A DNA stretch of 25,506 nucleotides from CALMSM01 sp964534095 (GTDB taxonomy: Bacteria; Patescibacteriota; Saccharimonadia; Saccharimonadales; CALMSM01): the NCBI GenBank assembly GCA_964534095.1, contig CAZHPF010000004.1, positions 1-25,506 of the forward strand, read 5' to 3'. The translations under genes were made by a program, and so were the position numbers. The number at the start of each line of letters is the position of its first letter. The stretch's first letter is position 1. Positions 7,218 through 14,842 of this stretch are shown here, in pieces. Below the pieces are notes generated by a model. That model was not told the DNA's origin. It saw only the letters and a program-made list of their open reading frames with translations, and made no database searches.

Positions 7218-7582
7218 TATAGTCCGTCTTGTTCGTACATGTATTGTTGCATCTGGTGCATATCCATTCGGTAGTTTAAGCTATGCATGATCCACAGCGA
7301 CCCTCCAATGACAATCACTACTATCAGCAGCATACATGCCATAACACTACTCCTCATATGCGGTTTTCGCTCGCTGCCAAGATCGAGGAAGAACGTCAGC
7401 TGCACTACGGCCTGCATAACTGCAAGCGCCACAATGACGCAAACAAGTCCCCAACCGCTCAACAGTTCAGCGCTTACTGCCACGTAAGCCACGGTGGTTA
7501 GGACGATTGATAGAATAAACCCTACTACGTATGAAGCAAGCAGATCGTTAGGGCTAGCAAGTGTGCGGCTAGACTTACTCAT
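7217..7582 (-). CDS. cyoD: Cytochrome bo3 quinol oxidase subunit IV
   Basis: 121-aa protein with three predicted membrane helices, the size and layout of CyoD. The core AVMQAVVQLTFFLDLG matches the conserved block around the second helix. CyoD helps assemble CyoB and CyoC. The ATG at 7582 (MSKSSRTLASP) is preferred over an upstream in-frame codon at 7630, because it forms an ATGA overlap with the cyoC stop and has GGGAG inside the end of cyoC about 10 nt before it. The C-terminus is methionine-rich (YRMDMHQMQQYMYEQ), echoing the Met/His-rich end of CyoA. Confidence 0.92.
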   Translation of the reverse strand: MSKSSRTLASPNDLLASYVVGFILSIVLTTVAYVAVSAELLSGWGLVCVIVALAVMQAVVQLTFFLDLGSERKPHMRSSVMACMLLIVVIVIGGSLWIMHSLNYRMDMHQMQQYMYEQDGL

Positions 7583-8181
7583 AGCTTTATTACTCCCATC
7601 AGATAAACAATGGTAAAGATAAATATCCATACCAGATCAAGGAAGTGCCAATACATCCCAAACAGTGTCAGCCGCCGCATGACATGCCGAGTGAGTCCTT
7701 TGCTCATAATTTGCCGGATCATAACCGCCAGCCATATAAGCCCTACCAGGATATGCGCCCCGTGTGTTCCGACAAGCGTGAAAAAGCTGGTCAAAAAACC
7801 GCTGCGCTGCCAGCTGTTACCCTCAGCTACTAATGTATGAAATTCCCTGAACTCTATCGCCAAAAATAATGCACCCAGCAAAAATGTAATTACATTCCAT
7901 ATCACCGCTTGGTTAACATTCCCTCGTCTCGCCCAATAGTAAGCCAGTCCACAGGTAAAACTACTCGCCAGCAGTATCATCGTTTCCACAAGCACCATAG
8001 GCAAATCGAACAGTGTCGAGCCTGTCGAGCCACCATAGACATTATTGCGAAGCACCGCATAGGTAGCGAACAGGCTTGCGAATAATACACAGTCTGTCAT
8101 CAGGTAAACCCAAAACCCAAACACTGTTTTTTCTTCGGCATGGTCGAGGTGCGCTTGGTGGTCTGTACTGGAAAGACTCAT
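7579..8181 (-). CDS. cyoC: Cytochrome bo3 quinol oxidase subunit III
   Basis: 200-aa membrane protein with five predicted helices, as in bacterial CyoC. Conserved blocks: FGFWVYLMTDCVLFASLFATYAVL in helix 1, the MLLASSFTCGLA region, FTLVGTHGAHILVGLIW, and the last helix with GMYWHFLDLVWIFIFTIVYL. Subunit III stabilises the catalytic subunit and holds no metal. Its ATG overlaps the cyoB stop (ATGA) and its TGA overlaps the cyoD start. Full length and intact. Confidence 0.95.
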   Translation of the reverse strand: MSLSSTDHQAHLDHAEEKTVFGFWVYLMTDCVLFASLFATYAVLRNNVYGGSTGSTLFDLPMVLVETMILLASSFTCGLAYYWARRGNVNQAVIWNVITFLLGALFLAIEFREFHTLVAEGNSWQRSGFLTSFFTLVGTHGAHILVGLIWLAVMIRQIMSKGLTRHVMRRLTLFGMYWHFLDLVWIFIFTIVYLMGVIKL

Positions 8182-10166
8182 ACGGACTGCTCCCTATTTT
8201 GTAATTGCAATTCCAGTCTAGCTACTTCCGCCGCTTTTAGGACATATTCTGTATGGTCGTCACTGCATCGGATAATCACCGCTGTGATTGCAGCAATCAG
8301 GCCGCAGGCTGCCAACCACCAAATATGCCATACGATACTAAATCCGGCAAGAAGTGCAAATCCGGCAATGATCATGCCAAACGGCGTGTTTTTAGGCAAC
8401 ACGATGTCTTCATATGTCACAGATTGTTGCACTGTGCCAACTTGTTTCATCTGGTAAAACGCATCGCGTTCAGTCACTTCTGGAAGGATCGCAAAGTTAT
8501 ACACTGGTACTGGCGAAGGCAAAGACCACTCAAGCGTACGGCCATCCCAAGGATCGCCTGTTAGGTCTCTATTTTCTTTACGTTTCCAGATACTTACGAC
8601 TATCTGCGTTGCCTGCAACAGCGCACCAATACCAATGACCAGCGCACCAATACCGGCTACAATAAACAGCGGCTGCCAGCCGGTAGACGCCGCATAGTGA
8701 TCCAGACGACGTGTTGCGCCCATAAAGCCGAGGATATAGAGCGGGCCAAATGCTAACGTAAACCCAACGATCCAACACCACGCGGCCGCTTTACCCAAGC
8801 CTTCATGCAGCGTGAACCCAAAAATCTTCGGAAACCAATACGTAATACCGGCAAAAAACCCGAACACCACGCCAGCCACAATCATAGTATGGAAGTGCGC
8901 CACTAGGAACAAGCTGTTATGTACTTGATAATCTATCGCCGGCACCGACAGCATCACTCCCGCCACCCCGCCGAGTGTAAATAAAAACACAAACCCGAGA
9001 AACCAGATCATGGGACTCGCAAAGGTAATACGCCCTTGATACATCGTGAACAGCCAGTTAAAAATCTTCACACCAGTTGGTATGCCGATAATCATTGTCA
9101 TAATACCAAAAAAGGCATTCACGTCTGCCCCGCCACCCATGGTAAAGAAGTGGTGTAGCCACACTGTAAACGACAACACGCCGATTGATACCAACGCCCA
9201 AACCATAGAGCTGTAGCCGAACAACCGTTTGCGTGAAAAGGTGGCCACGATTTCTGAATACACACCAAAAGCTGGCAACACCAAAATATATACCTCCGGG
9301 TGTCCCCATGCCCATATCAGATTTACATACATCATCATATTGCCGCCAAAACCGGCGGTAAAAAAGTGCATGCCCATTGTCCGGTCAAGCGCCAACATCG
9401 CAAGCGTACCCGTCAGAATAGGAAACGCAAAAATCACCATCGCCATCGTCACCAGTACGCTCCATACAAACAACGGCATTTTCATGGGTGTCATACCCTT
9501 GCAACGCATTTTTATGATAGTCACGAAAAAGTTAACGCCCGACAGCAGACTCCCGACACCAGCAATCTGCAAACTCCAAATCCAGTAATCTACCCCTACG
9601 CCTGGACTAAACTGCAGCTCAGAAAGCGGTGGATACGCCAGCCAACCTGCGGCCGAAAACTCACCAATTCCTAACGATAGGTTAACCAAGATCATGCCGG
9701 CAGCGTAGAGCCAGAAGCTGGTGGCGTTTAGAAACGGAAATGCCACGTCACGCGAGCCAATCATGAGCGGTATTACCAGGTTAATGATGCCAAACATCAG
9801 CCCCATAGCCACAAAAAAGATCATAATCGTCCCATGCGCTGAAAACACTTGTTGGAACGTATCGGTACTGATTACTCCTCCTGAGTTCCCTACAGCCGTA
9901 GCTTGTTGGGCACGCATCATTAGTACATCGGCAAAACCCCGCAACATCATGAGGGCGGCCACCGCCAAATACATAACGCCAATTTTTTTATGGTCAACGG
10001 TAGTAAGCCATTCGCGCCACAGCCATCTCCATTTTTTGAAGTACGTCAGCAGTACCACTACTGCACATGCGCCCAATACCATGCCGAGCGCACCAACGAT
10101 TGTTACCAGATCTTTCGGAAATGCGTCGGCGCTTAATCGGCCAAAGAGTGTAGCAAATAACTGCAT
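8178..10166 (-). CDS. cyoB: Cytochrome bo3 quinol oxidase subunit I
   Basis: 662-aa catalytic subunit that reduces O2 at a heme-copper centre and pumps protons. Alignment by eye to E. coli CyoB (663 aa) is almost gap-free with a +5 offset in the first 110 residues. Visible residues: heme b ligand His111 in SAHGTIM, D-channel Asp in SRDVAFPFLN, CuB ligand and Tyr-His pair in WGHPEVYILVLP, the two CuB histidines in LHHFFTMG, K-channel Lys in PTGVKIFNW, and the two heme-ligand histidines in VAHFHTMI. In the quinol site Arg76, Asp80 and Gln106 match E. coli R71, D75 and Q101, but Thr103 replaces H98. The start overlaps the cyoA stop (TAATG). The overall likeness to proteobacterial enzymes suggests old lateral transfer (inference). 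Confidence 0.97.
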   Translation of the reverse strand: MQLFATLFGRLSADAFPKDLVTIVGALGMVLGACAVVVLLTYFKKWRWLWREWLTTVDHKKIGVMYLAVAALMMLRGFADVLMMRAQQATAVGNSGGVISTDTFQQVFSAHGTIMIFFVAMGLMFGIINLVIPLMIGSRDVAFPFLNATSFWLYAAGMILVNLSLGIGEFSAAGWLAYPPLSELQFSPGVGVDYWIWSLQIAGVGSLLSGVNFFVTIIKMRCKGMTPMKMPLFVWSVLVTMAMVIFAFPILTGTLAMLALDRTMGMHFFTAGFGGNMMMYVNLIWAWGHPEVYILVLPAFGVYSEIVATFSRKRLFGYSSMVWALVSIGVLSFTVWLHHFFTMGGGADVNAFFGIMTMIIGIPTGVKIFNWLFTMYQGRITFASPMIWFLGFVFLFTLGGVAGVMLSVPAIDYQVHNSLFLVAHFHTMIVAGVVFGFFAGITYWFPKIFGFTLHEGLGKAAAWCWIVGFTLAFGPLYILGFMGATRRLDHYAASTGWQPLFIVAGIGALVIGIGALLQATQIVVSIWKRKENRDLTGDPWDGRTLEWSLPSPVPVYNFAILPEVTERDAFYQMKQVGTVQQSVTYEDIVLPKNTPFGMIIAGFALLAGFSIVWHIWWLAACGLIAAITAVIIRCSDDHTEYVLKAAEVARLELQLQNREQSV

Positions 10167-11173
10167 TAGTATGTTCCCGTCTCCATATGTTCCATGTGCT
10201 GCATATGATTCATATGATCGGTATCCATCTTCTTCTCGGGTGTCGTCTCCGCCGGAGTATCTTGAGCTGGTTCATGCCCCGGCATCATGTATTTCATTAC
10301 TATATTAGCATAAAGAGTTTCGTCAACTGATGCGTAATAGGCGACCGGATTATTCTTACTTGGTTTTGCCAGTTGGCCGTAAGTTTCTTTGTCAAGGCCA
10401 AGCTCTGAGTGTTTGGCATGAGTAATCCAGGACTGATAATCCGACTCCGAACTGGCTCGCGCCGTAAACTTCATTCCCGCAAAGCCGCTCCCGCTGATGT
10501 TAGCCGAGGAGCCAGCAAAATCACCTAGTTGGTTAGCAATCAAGTATATGTGCGTCGTCATACCCGGCATGGTGTACATCTGCCCGCCAAGTTGTGGGAT
10601 CCAAAATGAATTCATGGGCGCATCGGATGTTAGTTCAAAGTCCACTTGACGATCTACGGGAAACTGTACAAAGTTAACGGTCGCGATGCCCTCTTCTGGA
10701 TAGATAAATAACCATTTCCAATCCATTGACACTACTTGGATTTTCATGGGTGTTTGTTCGCCTTTAATCGGCCGGTATGGATCCAGGTGAAAGGTTGAAA
10801 TCCAAGTGATGACGGCCAGCACACTAATTAACAATACGGGTATGCCCCACCAGATCGTTTCGATGGTTTTGTTTTTATCCCACTCCGGTGTGTAGGTATT
10901 TTTGTGGCTGTTTTTTGCGCGATATTTTATCGATATATAGATAGTCATAACAAAGACCGGCACCACTACGATAGTAGCAAGCAGTACTGTCACTATGATG
11001 AGTTGGCGCTGTCTATCACCTACGAGACCGGCAGGATTTAAGACCGCCACATTGGAGCGCCGCAAATAAACCGCCAGTACTACCAGTGCTGCAGCAATAA
11101 GCAAAAGAGCCGCGCCTACAAGTATTTTTCGGTACTTTTTTACAAAGGCAAAGAATGTGTGTAGAACCCGCAT
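10166..11173 (-). CDS. cyoA: Cytochrome bo3 quinol oxidase subunit II
   Basis: 335-aa subunit II with an N-terminal hydrophobic segment, the two usual membrane helices (LIIVTVLLATIVVVPVFVMTIYI and TIWWGIPVLLISVLAVITWI) and a periplasmic-type cupredoxin domain (VVSMDWKWLFIYPEEGIATVN, MNSFWIPQLGGQMYTMPGM). It lacks the Cys/His set of a CuA centre, as expected for a quinol oxidase. Unlike E. coli CyoA it has no evident lipobox cysteine. The C-terminus ends in an unusual Met/His-rich tail with repeated HM pairs. The ATG at 11173 is chosen for the GGAGA six nt upstream; an in-frame codon at 11197 is less likely. It begins 34 nt after the FAD oxidase stop. Confidence 0.95.
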   Translation of the reverse strand: MRVLHTFFAFVKKYRKILVGAALLLIAAALVVLAVYLRRSNVAVLNPAGLVGDRQRQLIIVTVLLATIVVVPVFVMTIYISIKYRAKNSHKNTYTPEWDKNKTIETIWWGIPVLLISVLAVITWISTFHLDPYRPIKGEQTPMKIQVVSMDWKWLFIYPEEGIATVNFVQFPVDRQVDFELTSDAPMNSFWIPQLGGQMYTMPGMTTHIYLIANQLGDFAGSSANISGSGFAGMKFTARASSESDYQSWITHAKHSELGLDKETYGQLAKPSKNNPVAYYASVDETLYANIVMKYMMPGHEPAQDTPAETTPEKKMDTDHMNHMQHMEHMETGTY

Positions 11174-11182
11174 CTTGTCTCC

Positions 11183-11191
11183 ATTGTAGCA
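11183..11191 (-). promoter_or_regulatory. Possible internal promoter for cyoA
   Basis: On the minus strand TGC then TACAAT, an extended -10 element, 9 nt before the cyoA ATG and in the gap after the FAD oxidase gene. It overlaps the upstream edge of the ribosome binding site, so the transcript would be nearly leaderless. No clear -35. Confidence 0.35.
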
Positions 11192-11207
11192 CGGCAACGG
11201 TTATGGT

Positions 11208-12866
11208 TTAGAAGTGGGTGCGCAGATGCGAAACCGAAAACTCCCAGTGGGCATCAGTTTTTTTGTCTGGGTTGAATATGTTGTCGGGATCAAACGCCTG
11301 CTTCACTTTCTTAAACAAGCGCATGACATCGCGCGAGTACATCAGATGAAGCCAGGGGCCGCGGCTCATACCGTCATTGTGCTCGCCGCTCAAACTTCCG
11401 CCATATTTGAGTACCAGGTTATTAACCTCGCGCATCGCCGGAGCAAGCTTGATACGTTCCAGCTTTTTCTCTATCTGCATAAGAGGGATAACGTGGAAGT
11501 TGCCGTCCCCCATATGCCCCGCTATAGTAGCCAAAAACTTATATTCGTTAAGCAAGCTGCGCAGTTCCGGCAAAAATTTTGTCAAATGTTCGGGCGGCAC
11601 CACTAAGTCGTCTATGAATGGCGCGGCATGTTTATCCCGCACTTTGTTGCGGAGTAAGTTAAAACTTTCGCGGCGCATAATCCAGAATTTTGCTGCTTTG
11701 TCTTCAGTATTCTCTTCTTCAAACAAAGCCTTGCGACTAAAGGGCTTGAGCGCTTCGCGCATAGCGTGGACTTTGCGGGTTACCTCTTCCGGCGTATCAG
11801 CGTTAAATTCAATCAGTAGTACCATTTTGGGGACACCCCGAAATAACTTGAGCGCATCCGGGATAAGTTGTACCCCAAGCTTGAATAGCCCGCGCCATCC
11901 CAGCGTTTTGCGAAAATAAAAGAATAGTTTGAAGCTCAGCATCAAGGTATAGTTATCAAACCCCTCAAACGTTGCCGGTTTGTGCTCAAGTACTTTGTTA
12001 ATAAGCTCACCCAGGCTATCCATATCACGTAAAAATACCACCAACGTACCCGAATGTTTCGGCGCCGGTACAAGGCGAAAGACAATTTCTGTCACAAAGC
12101 CCAACGTCCCTTGCGACCCGACAATCAGCTGGGTCAGGTCAAACACACCAGTGTCGCGATCCCATACATTCCACAAATGGTAGCCGGTAGAGTCTTTGCT
12201 GACTTTCGGTTGGGCAGCTTTGATAGTATCGTAGCTTTTTTCGCACAGCTCAAAAATTTGCTTATACAGGTTACCTTCGAAGTCTCCCTGAGTTATTTTC
12301 TTGTCCAGTTGGGCTTTAGTGAGCGGTTTTATGGTGTACTCATTGCCATCCCACAGCACTACTTTGAGTTCTTTCACAAACTTTTCCGTTTTGCCGTACT
12401 GCAGCGATTTTTCACCGCCAGCATTGTTGGCAACCATGCCGCCAATCGTACACAATTCGCGCGAGGCCGGAAAACTTGGCATCAGCACACCGTGCTTGAG
12501 TGTCTCTTTCTCAAAATCCCGATAATATACGCCTGGTTGGGCACGGGCTTCGCTGGCATTGACACTTATTATTTTAGTGAAGTATTTTTTCATATCCATG
12601 ATAATGGATTGGTTGATCGCACCACCGCTCATATCAGTACCGGCTGAGCGCGCAGTGATAGAGATATGTTTATTGTGGCGTTTTTTGGCGTCCGCAGCAT
12701 AGCGGACAAGCTTCTTGATATCGGAGACGTTTTTGGGCGCGACTACAACTTCTGGAACTAGTTCAAACATACTGGCATCGTGGCTATATAGCTCTCGGGT
12801 CGTAGCGGTATCGTCAATCTCTCCCTCTAGCCCTAGCTGTCGTAACTCTTCGGTCAGTATGCTCAT
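11208..12866 (-). CDS. FAD-linked oxidase (D-lactate/2-hydroxyacid dehydrogenase type)
   Basis: 552-aa flavoprotein of the GlcD/Dld family (FAD_binding_4 plus C-terminal cap). Seen in order: VVVAPKNVSDIKKLVRYA, the FAD loop ITARSAGTDMSGG, IGGMVANNAGGEKSLQYGKT, and the C-terminal GHMGDGNFH and SGEHNDGMSRG. The CCG/Fe-S domain of some longer relatives is absent. Such enzymes oxidise D-lactate, glycolate or other 2-hydroxyacids, passing electrons to a quinone or cytochrome. Being directly upstream of cyoA on the same strand suggests it feeds the bo3 oxidase. The ATG at 12866 (MSILTEEL) is preferred to an in-frame codon at 12932, which would overlap the divergent ndh start. A weak extended -10 (TGG TAAGCT) lies 7 nt before this ATG. 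The exact substrate is uncertain. Confidence 0.88.
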   Translation of the reverse strand: MSILTEELRQLGLEGEIDDTATTRELYSHDASMFELVPEVVVAPKNVSDIKKLVRYAADAKKRHNKHISITARSAGTDMSGGAINQSIIMDMKKYFTKIISVNASEARAQPGVYYRDFEKETLKHGVLMPSFPASRELCTIGGMVANNAGGEKSLQYGKTEKFVKELKVVLWDGNEYTIKPLTKAQLDKKITQGDFEGNLYKQIFELCEKSYDTIKAAQPKVSKDSTGYHLWNVWDRDTGVFDLTQLIVGSQGTLGFVTEIVFRLVPAPKHSGTLVVFLRDMDSLGELINKVLEHKPATFEGFDNYTLMLSFKLFFYFRKTLGWRGLFKLGVQLIPDALKLFRGVPKMVLLIEFNADTPEEVTRKVHAMREALKPFSRKALFEEENTEDKAAKFWIMRRESFNLLRNKVRDKHAAPFIDDLVVPPEHLTKFLPELRSLLNEYKFLATIAGHMGDGNFHVIPLMQIEKKLERIKLAPAMREVNNLVLKYGGSLSGEHNDGMSRGPWLHLMYSRDVMRLFKKVKQAFDPDNIFNPDKKTDAHWEFSVSHLRTHF

Positions 12867-12891
12867 ACGTACTAGCTTACCACAAGCACTA

Positions 12892-12900
12892 TGGTACAAT
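12892..12900 (+). promoter_or_regulatory. Extended -10 promoter of ndh
   Basis: TGG followed by TACAAT in the 65-nt gap between the divergent FAD oxidase and NDH-2 genes. It would give a leader of about 25 nt. The gap must hold the control signals of both respiratory dehydrogenases. Confidence 0.45.
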
Positions 12901-12931
12901 TGAACAAAACCGTAACGGAAACACAGGCGCA

Positions 12932-14107
12932 TTGAAAAAACATAATATCATTATCGTCGGCGGAGGTTTTGGTGGCGTAAAATTGGCGCTTGACCTTGTA
13001 CAGGACGAGCGTTTTCATGTCACACTTATATCAGACCGGCCTGACTTTCATAATTATCCGACACTGTATTTAACGGCAACCGGCGGCAAGCGCATGATCT
13101 CTGCTATTCCTCTGTCGGAACTGTTTGAGGGTAAGCGCATATCAATCGTCATAGACCCCGTCGTTAAGCTTCAACGGGAAAGCAAAACGGTAATAACCAA
13201 GTCCGGGCAAGCCTACACCTACGATGCGGTGGTGTTTGCGCTGGGCGTGGTAACGAATTATTTTGGGATTGAGGGGCTAAAGGAGCACAGCTTTGGCATT
13301 AAGTCGCCCGAAGACGCCGAAACGCTCAAACGTCACTTGCACCAACAACTGATAGATAAGCGGCGGCCTGACCTCAACTATGTAGTAATAGGTGGTGGTC
13401 CTACCGGCGTGGAGCTCGCAGGTGCCCTGCCGGCTTATTTAAAACAAATGCTTAAAAAACACCTGATAAATCATCGGCGCATCCATGTTGACCTGATTGA
13501 AGCCGCGCCCCGCCTCTTGCCCCGTTCCCCTAAAGACGTTTCACGCCGGGTTGCACGACATCTGCGCAAGATTGGAGTACGGTTATACCTCGGCACGTCA
13601 GTGCAGGCTCGGACAGCCGATACACTCATGGTAGGCGGACGTCCGCTGCGCAGCCACACCGTCATATGGACAGCCGGAGTCATGAACCATCCGTTTTTTG
13701 ACAAAGCTAGGTTTCAGTTATCACCCAACAAAAAGGTTCGCGTCGACCAGTTTTTGCAAGCCGAACCAGGCATATATGTGGTTGGCGACAATGCTGATAC
13801 GCCATATAGTGGTATGGCACAAACAGCGCTGTACGATGGTAAGTTTATTGCTCGTAATCTCAAGCGGTTGGCAGACAATAAAGCCCCCAAACCATATATG
13901 GCAACCCGTCCGGTATATGTGTTTCCTGCCGGACAGCGTTGGGCGGCGGTACAGTGGAGAAGCTTGCGCATATACGGTATGGTCGGTTTTTGGCTTCGCT
14001 CTCTTGCAGACCTTATCGCCTATCATGACTATGAACCTTGGCAAAAAGCCAGCAGGCGCTGGGCAGCACTTGATGACAAAGAAGAAAGTTGCCCTTATTG
14101 CTCTTAA
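12932..14107 (+). CDS. ndh: Type II NADH dehydrogenase (NDH-2)
   Basis: 391-aa pyridine-nucleotide-disulfide oxidoreductase-fold enzyme that passes electrons from NADH to quinone without pumping protons. The FAD-binding motif is GGGFGG (residues 10-15), the NADH-binding motif is IGGGPTGVELAG (153-164), and IYVVGDNADTP is the second FAD contact. The C-terminal third (about 340-375) carries amphipathic segments that could bind the membrane. The start is TTG at 12932, and only a weak ribosome binding sequence is present. The protein ends in CPYCS, an unusual CxxC tail. It is divergent from the FAD oxidase-cyo operon and ends 4 nt inside the convergent trmD gene. With bo3 it would form the shortest NADH-to-oxygen chain. 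Confidence 0.9.
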   Translation: MKKHNIIIVGGGFGGVKLALDLVQDERFHVTLISDRPDFHNYPTLYLTATGGKRMISAIPLSELFEGKRISIVIDPVVKLQRESKTVITKSGQAYTYDAVVFALGVVTNYFGIEGLKEHSFGIKSPEDAETLKRHLHQQLIDKRRPDLNYVVIGGGPTGVELAGALPAYLKQMLKKHLINHRRIHVDLIEAAPRLLPRSPKDVSRRVARHLRKIGVRLYLGTSVQARTADTLMVGGRPLRSHTVIWTAGVMNHPFFDKARFQLSPNKKVRVDQFLQAEPGIYVVGDNADTPYSGMAQTALYDGKFIARNLKRLADNKAPKPYMATRPVYVFPAGQRWAAVQWRSLRIYGMVGFWLRSLADLIAYHDYEPWQKASRRWAALDDKEESCPYCS

Positions 14108-14757
14108 GAGTCTTTCGAAGCCTGCCCAGTGCGCCAGGTATTGATCTCAGCATGATGGCCGCTTAGTAATACTGGCGGAACCGATGCACCTCTAAAAGTC
14201 TCAGGACGGGTGTACTGAGGTGCTTCCACTGTTTCATCATCGGCCACAAAGCTTTCTATTTCGGCGCTGGTTTCGCCGCCCAACACCCCTGGGATAAGGC
14301 GTATTACGCTGTCCACCACCGTCATGGCTGGTAACTCCCCACCGGTCAATACATAATTACCAACCGATATTTGCTCGTCTACCAGAGCGGTGATGCGCTC
14401 ATCGTAACCCTCATAGCGTCCGCAAATGATAATCAGACCTGTTCCGCTATCGGCATACGCCTTAGCTTTCGATTGGATCCACGTACTGCCGCGAGGTGTC
14501 ATTAGCAGCACCTTAGCCTTGGGGTCAATCACCTTAGCATGCTCTACCGCTTTCGTAAGCGGCTCAATCATCAGCACCATGCCGTCACCGCCTCCGTACG
14601 GAGTGTCGTCAACTTGTTTGCGCGAACCCAAGCCAAAATCCCGCAAATTAATACAGCTGTATTCAACATAGCCGTCTTTAGCAGCCTTCCAGAGCATTGA
14701 ACTCCCAAAAACTCCCGTAAACATCTCTGGAAAAAGGGTGATTACCTGTATTTTCAT
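14104..14757 (-). CDS. trmD: tRNA (guanine-N1)-methyltransferase TrmD
   Basis: 217-aa SPOUT methyltransferase that makes m1G37 in tRNAs reading CNN and some other codons, preventing +1 frameshifts. Seen: MKIQVITLFPEMF at the N-terminus, DDTPYGGGDGMVL, the trefoil-knot segments LLMTPRG and IICGRYEGYDERI, and ISVGNYVLTGGELPAM. The ATG at 14757 is chosen because all family members begin here and it lies 7 nt after a TATACT box; an in-frame ATG at 14763 and longer starts are less likely. In many bacteria trmD follows rpsP and rimM; here rpsP-khpA are nearby on the same strand but separated by an opposite-strand orphan gene, and rimM is missing from the window. It overlaps the ndh 3' end by 4 nt. 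Confidence 0.95.
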   Translation of the reverse strand: MKIQVITLFPEMFTGVFGSSMLWKAAKDGYVEYSCINLRDFGLGSRKQVDDTPYGGGDGMVLMIEPLTKAVEHAKVIDPKAKVLLMTPRGSTWIQSKAKAYADSGTGLIIICGRYEGYDERITALVDEQISVGNYVLTGGELPAMTVVDSVIRLIPGVLGGETSAEIESFVADDETVEAPQYTRPETFRGASVPPVLLSGHHAEINTWRTGQASKDS

Positions 14758-14764
14758 ATTCATC

Positions 14765-14793
14765 AGTATAGAGTACTTTGACATTTGTGACAA
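14765..14793 (-). promoter_or_regulatory. Promoter of trmD, leaderless type
   Basis: On the minus strand TTGTCA (14788-14793), 17 nt, TATACT (14765-14770), then 7 nt to the ATG at 14757. No Shine-Dalgarno is present. The -35 lies inside the palindrome 14777-14803. Confidence 0.7.
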
Positions 14794-14803
14794 ACATGTC
14801 AAA
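14777..14803. promoter_or_regulatory. Palindrome between divergent promoters, candidate operator
   Basis: Imperfect 27-nt palindrome centred on 14790: TTTGACAT at the left end and ATGTCAAA at the right, 11 of 13 positions symmetric. It covers the trmD -35. A third copy of TTGACAT at 14808-14814 contains the -35 of the divergent orphan gene and forms a second inverted pair (TGTCAA at 14797-14802 with TTGACA at 14808-14813). Confidence 0.5.
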
Positions 14804-14807
14804 ATAC

Positions 14808-14836
14808 TTGACATTATGACAATTATTCATTATAAT
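14808..14836 (+). promoter_or_regulatory. Perfect-consensus promoter of the 106-aa orphan gene
   Basis: TTGACA (14808-14813), a 17-nt spacer and TATAAT (14831-14836), all consensus. Six nt separate the -10 from the ATG at 14843 and there is no Shine-Dalgarno, so the transcript should be leaderless and strongly expressed unless repressed at the adjacent palindrome. Confidence 0.85.
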
Positions 14837-14842
14837 GATAAT

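Noticed and set aside
7579..8181. UGA recoded as glycine (code 25 of Gracilibacteria)
   Set aside because: Genes such as cyoB and cyoC end at TGA at the expected family lengths and contain no internal TGA, so code 11 applies.
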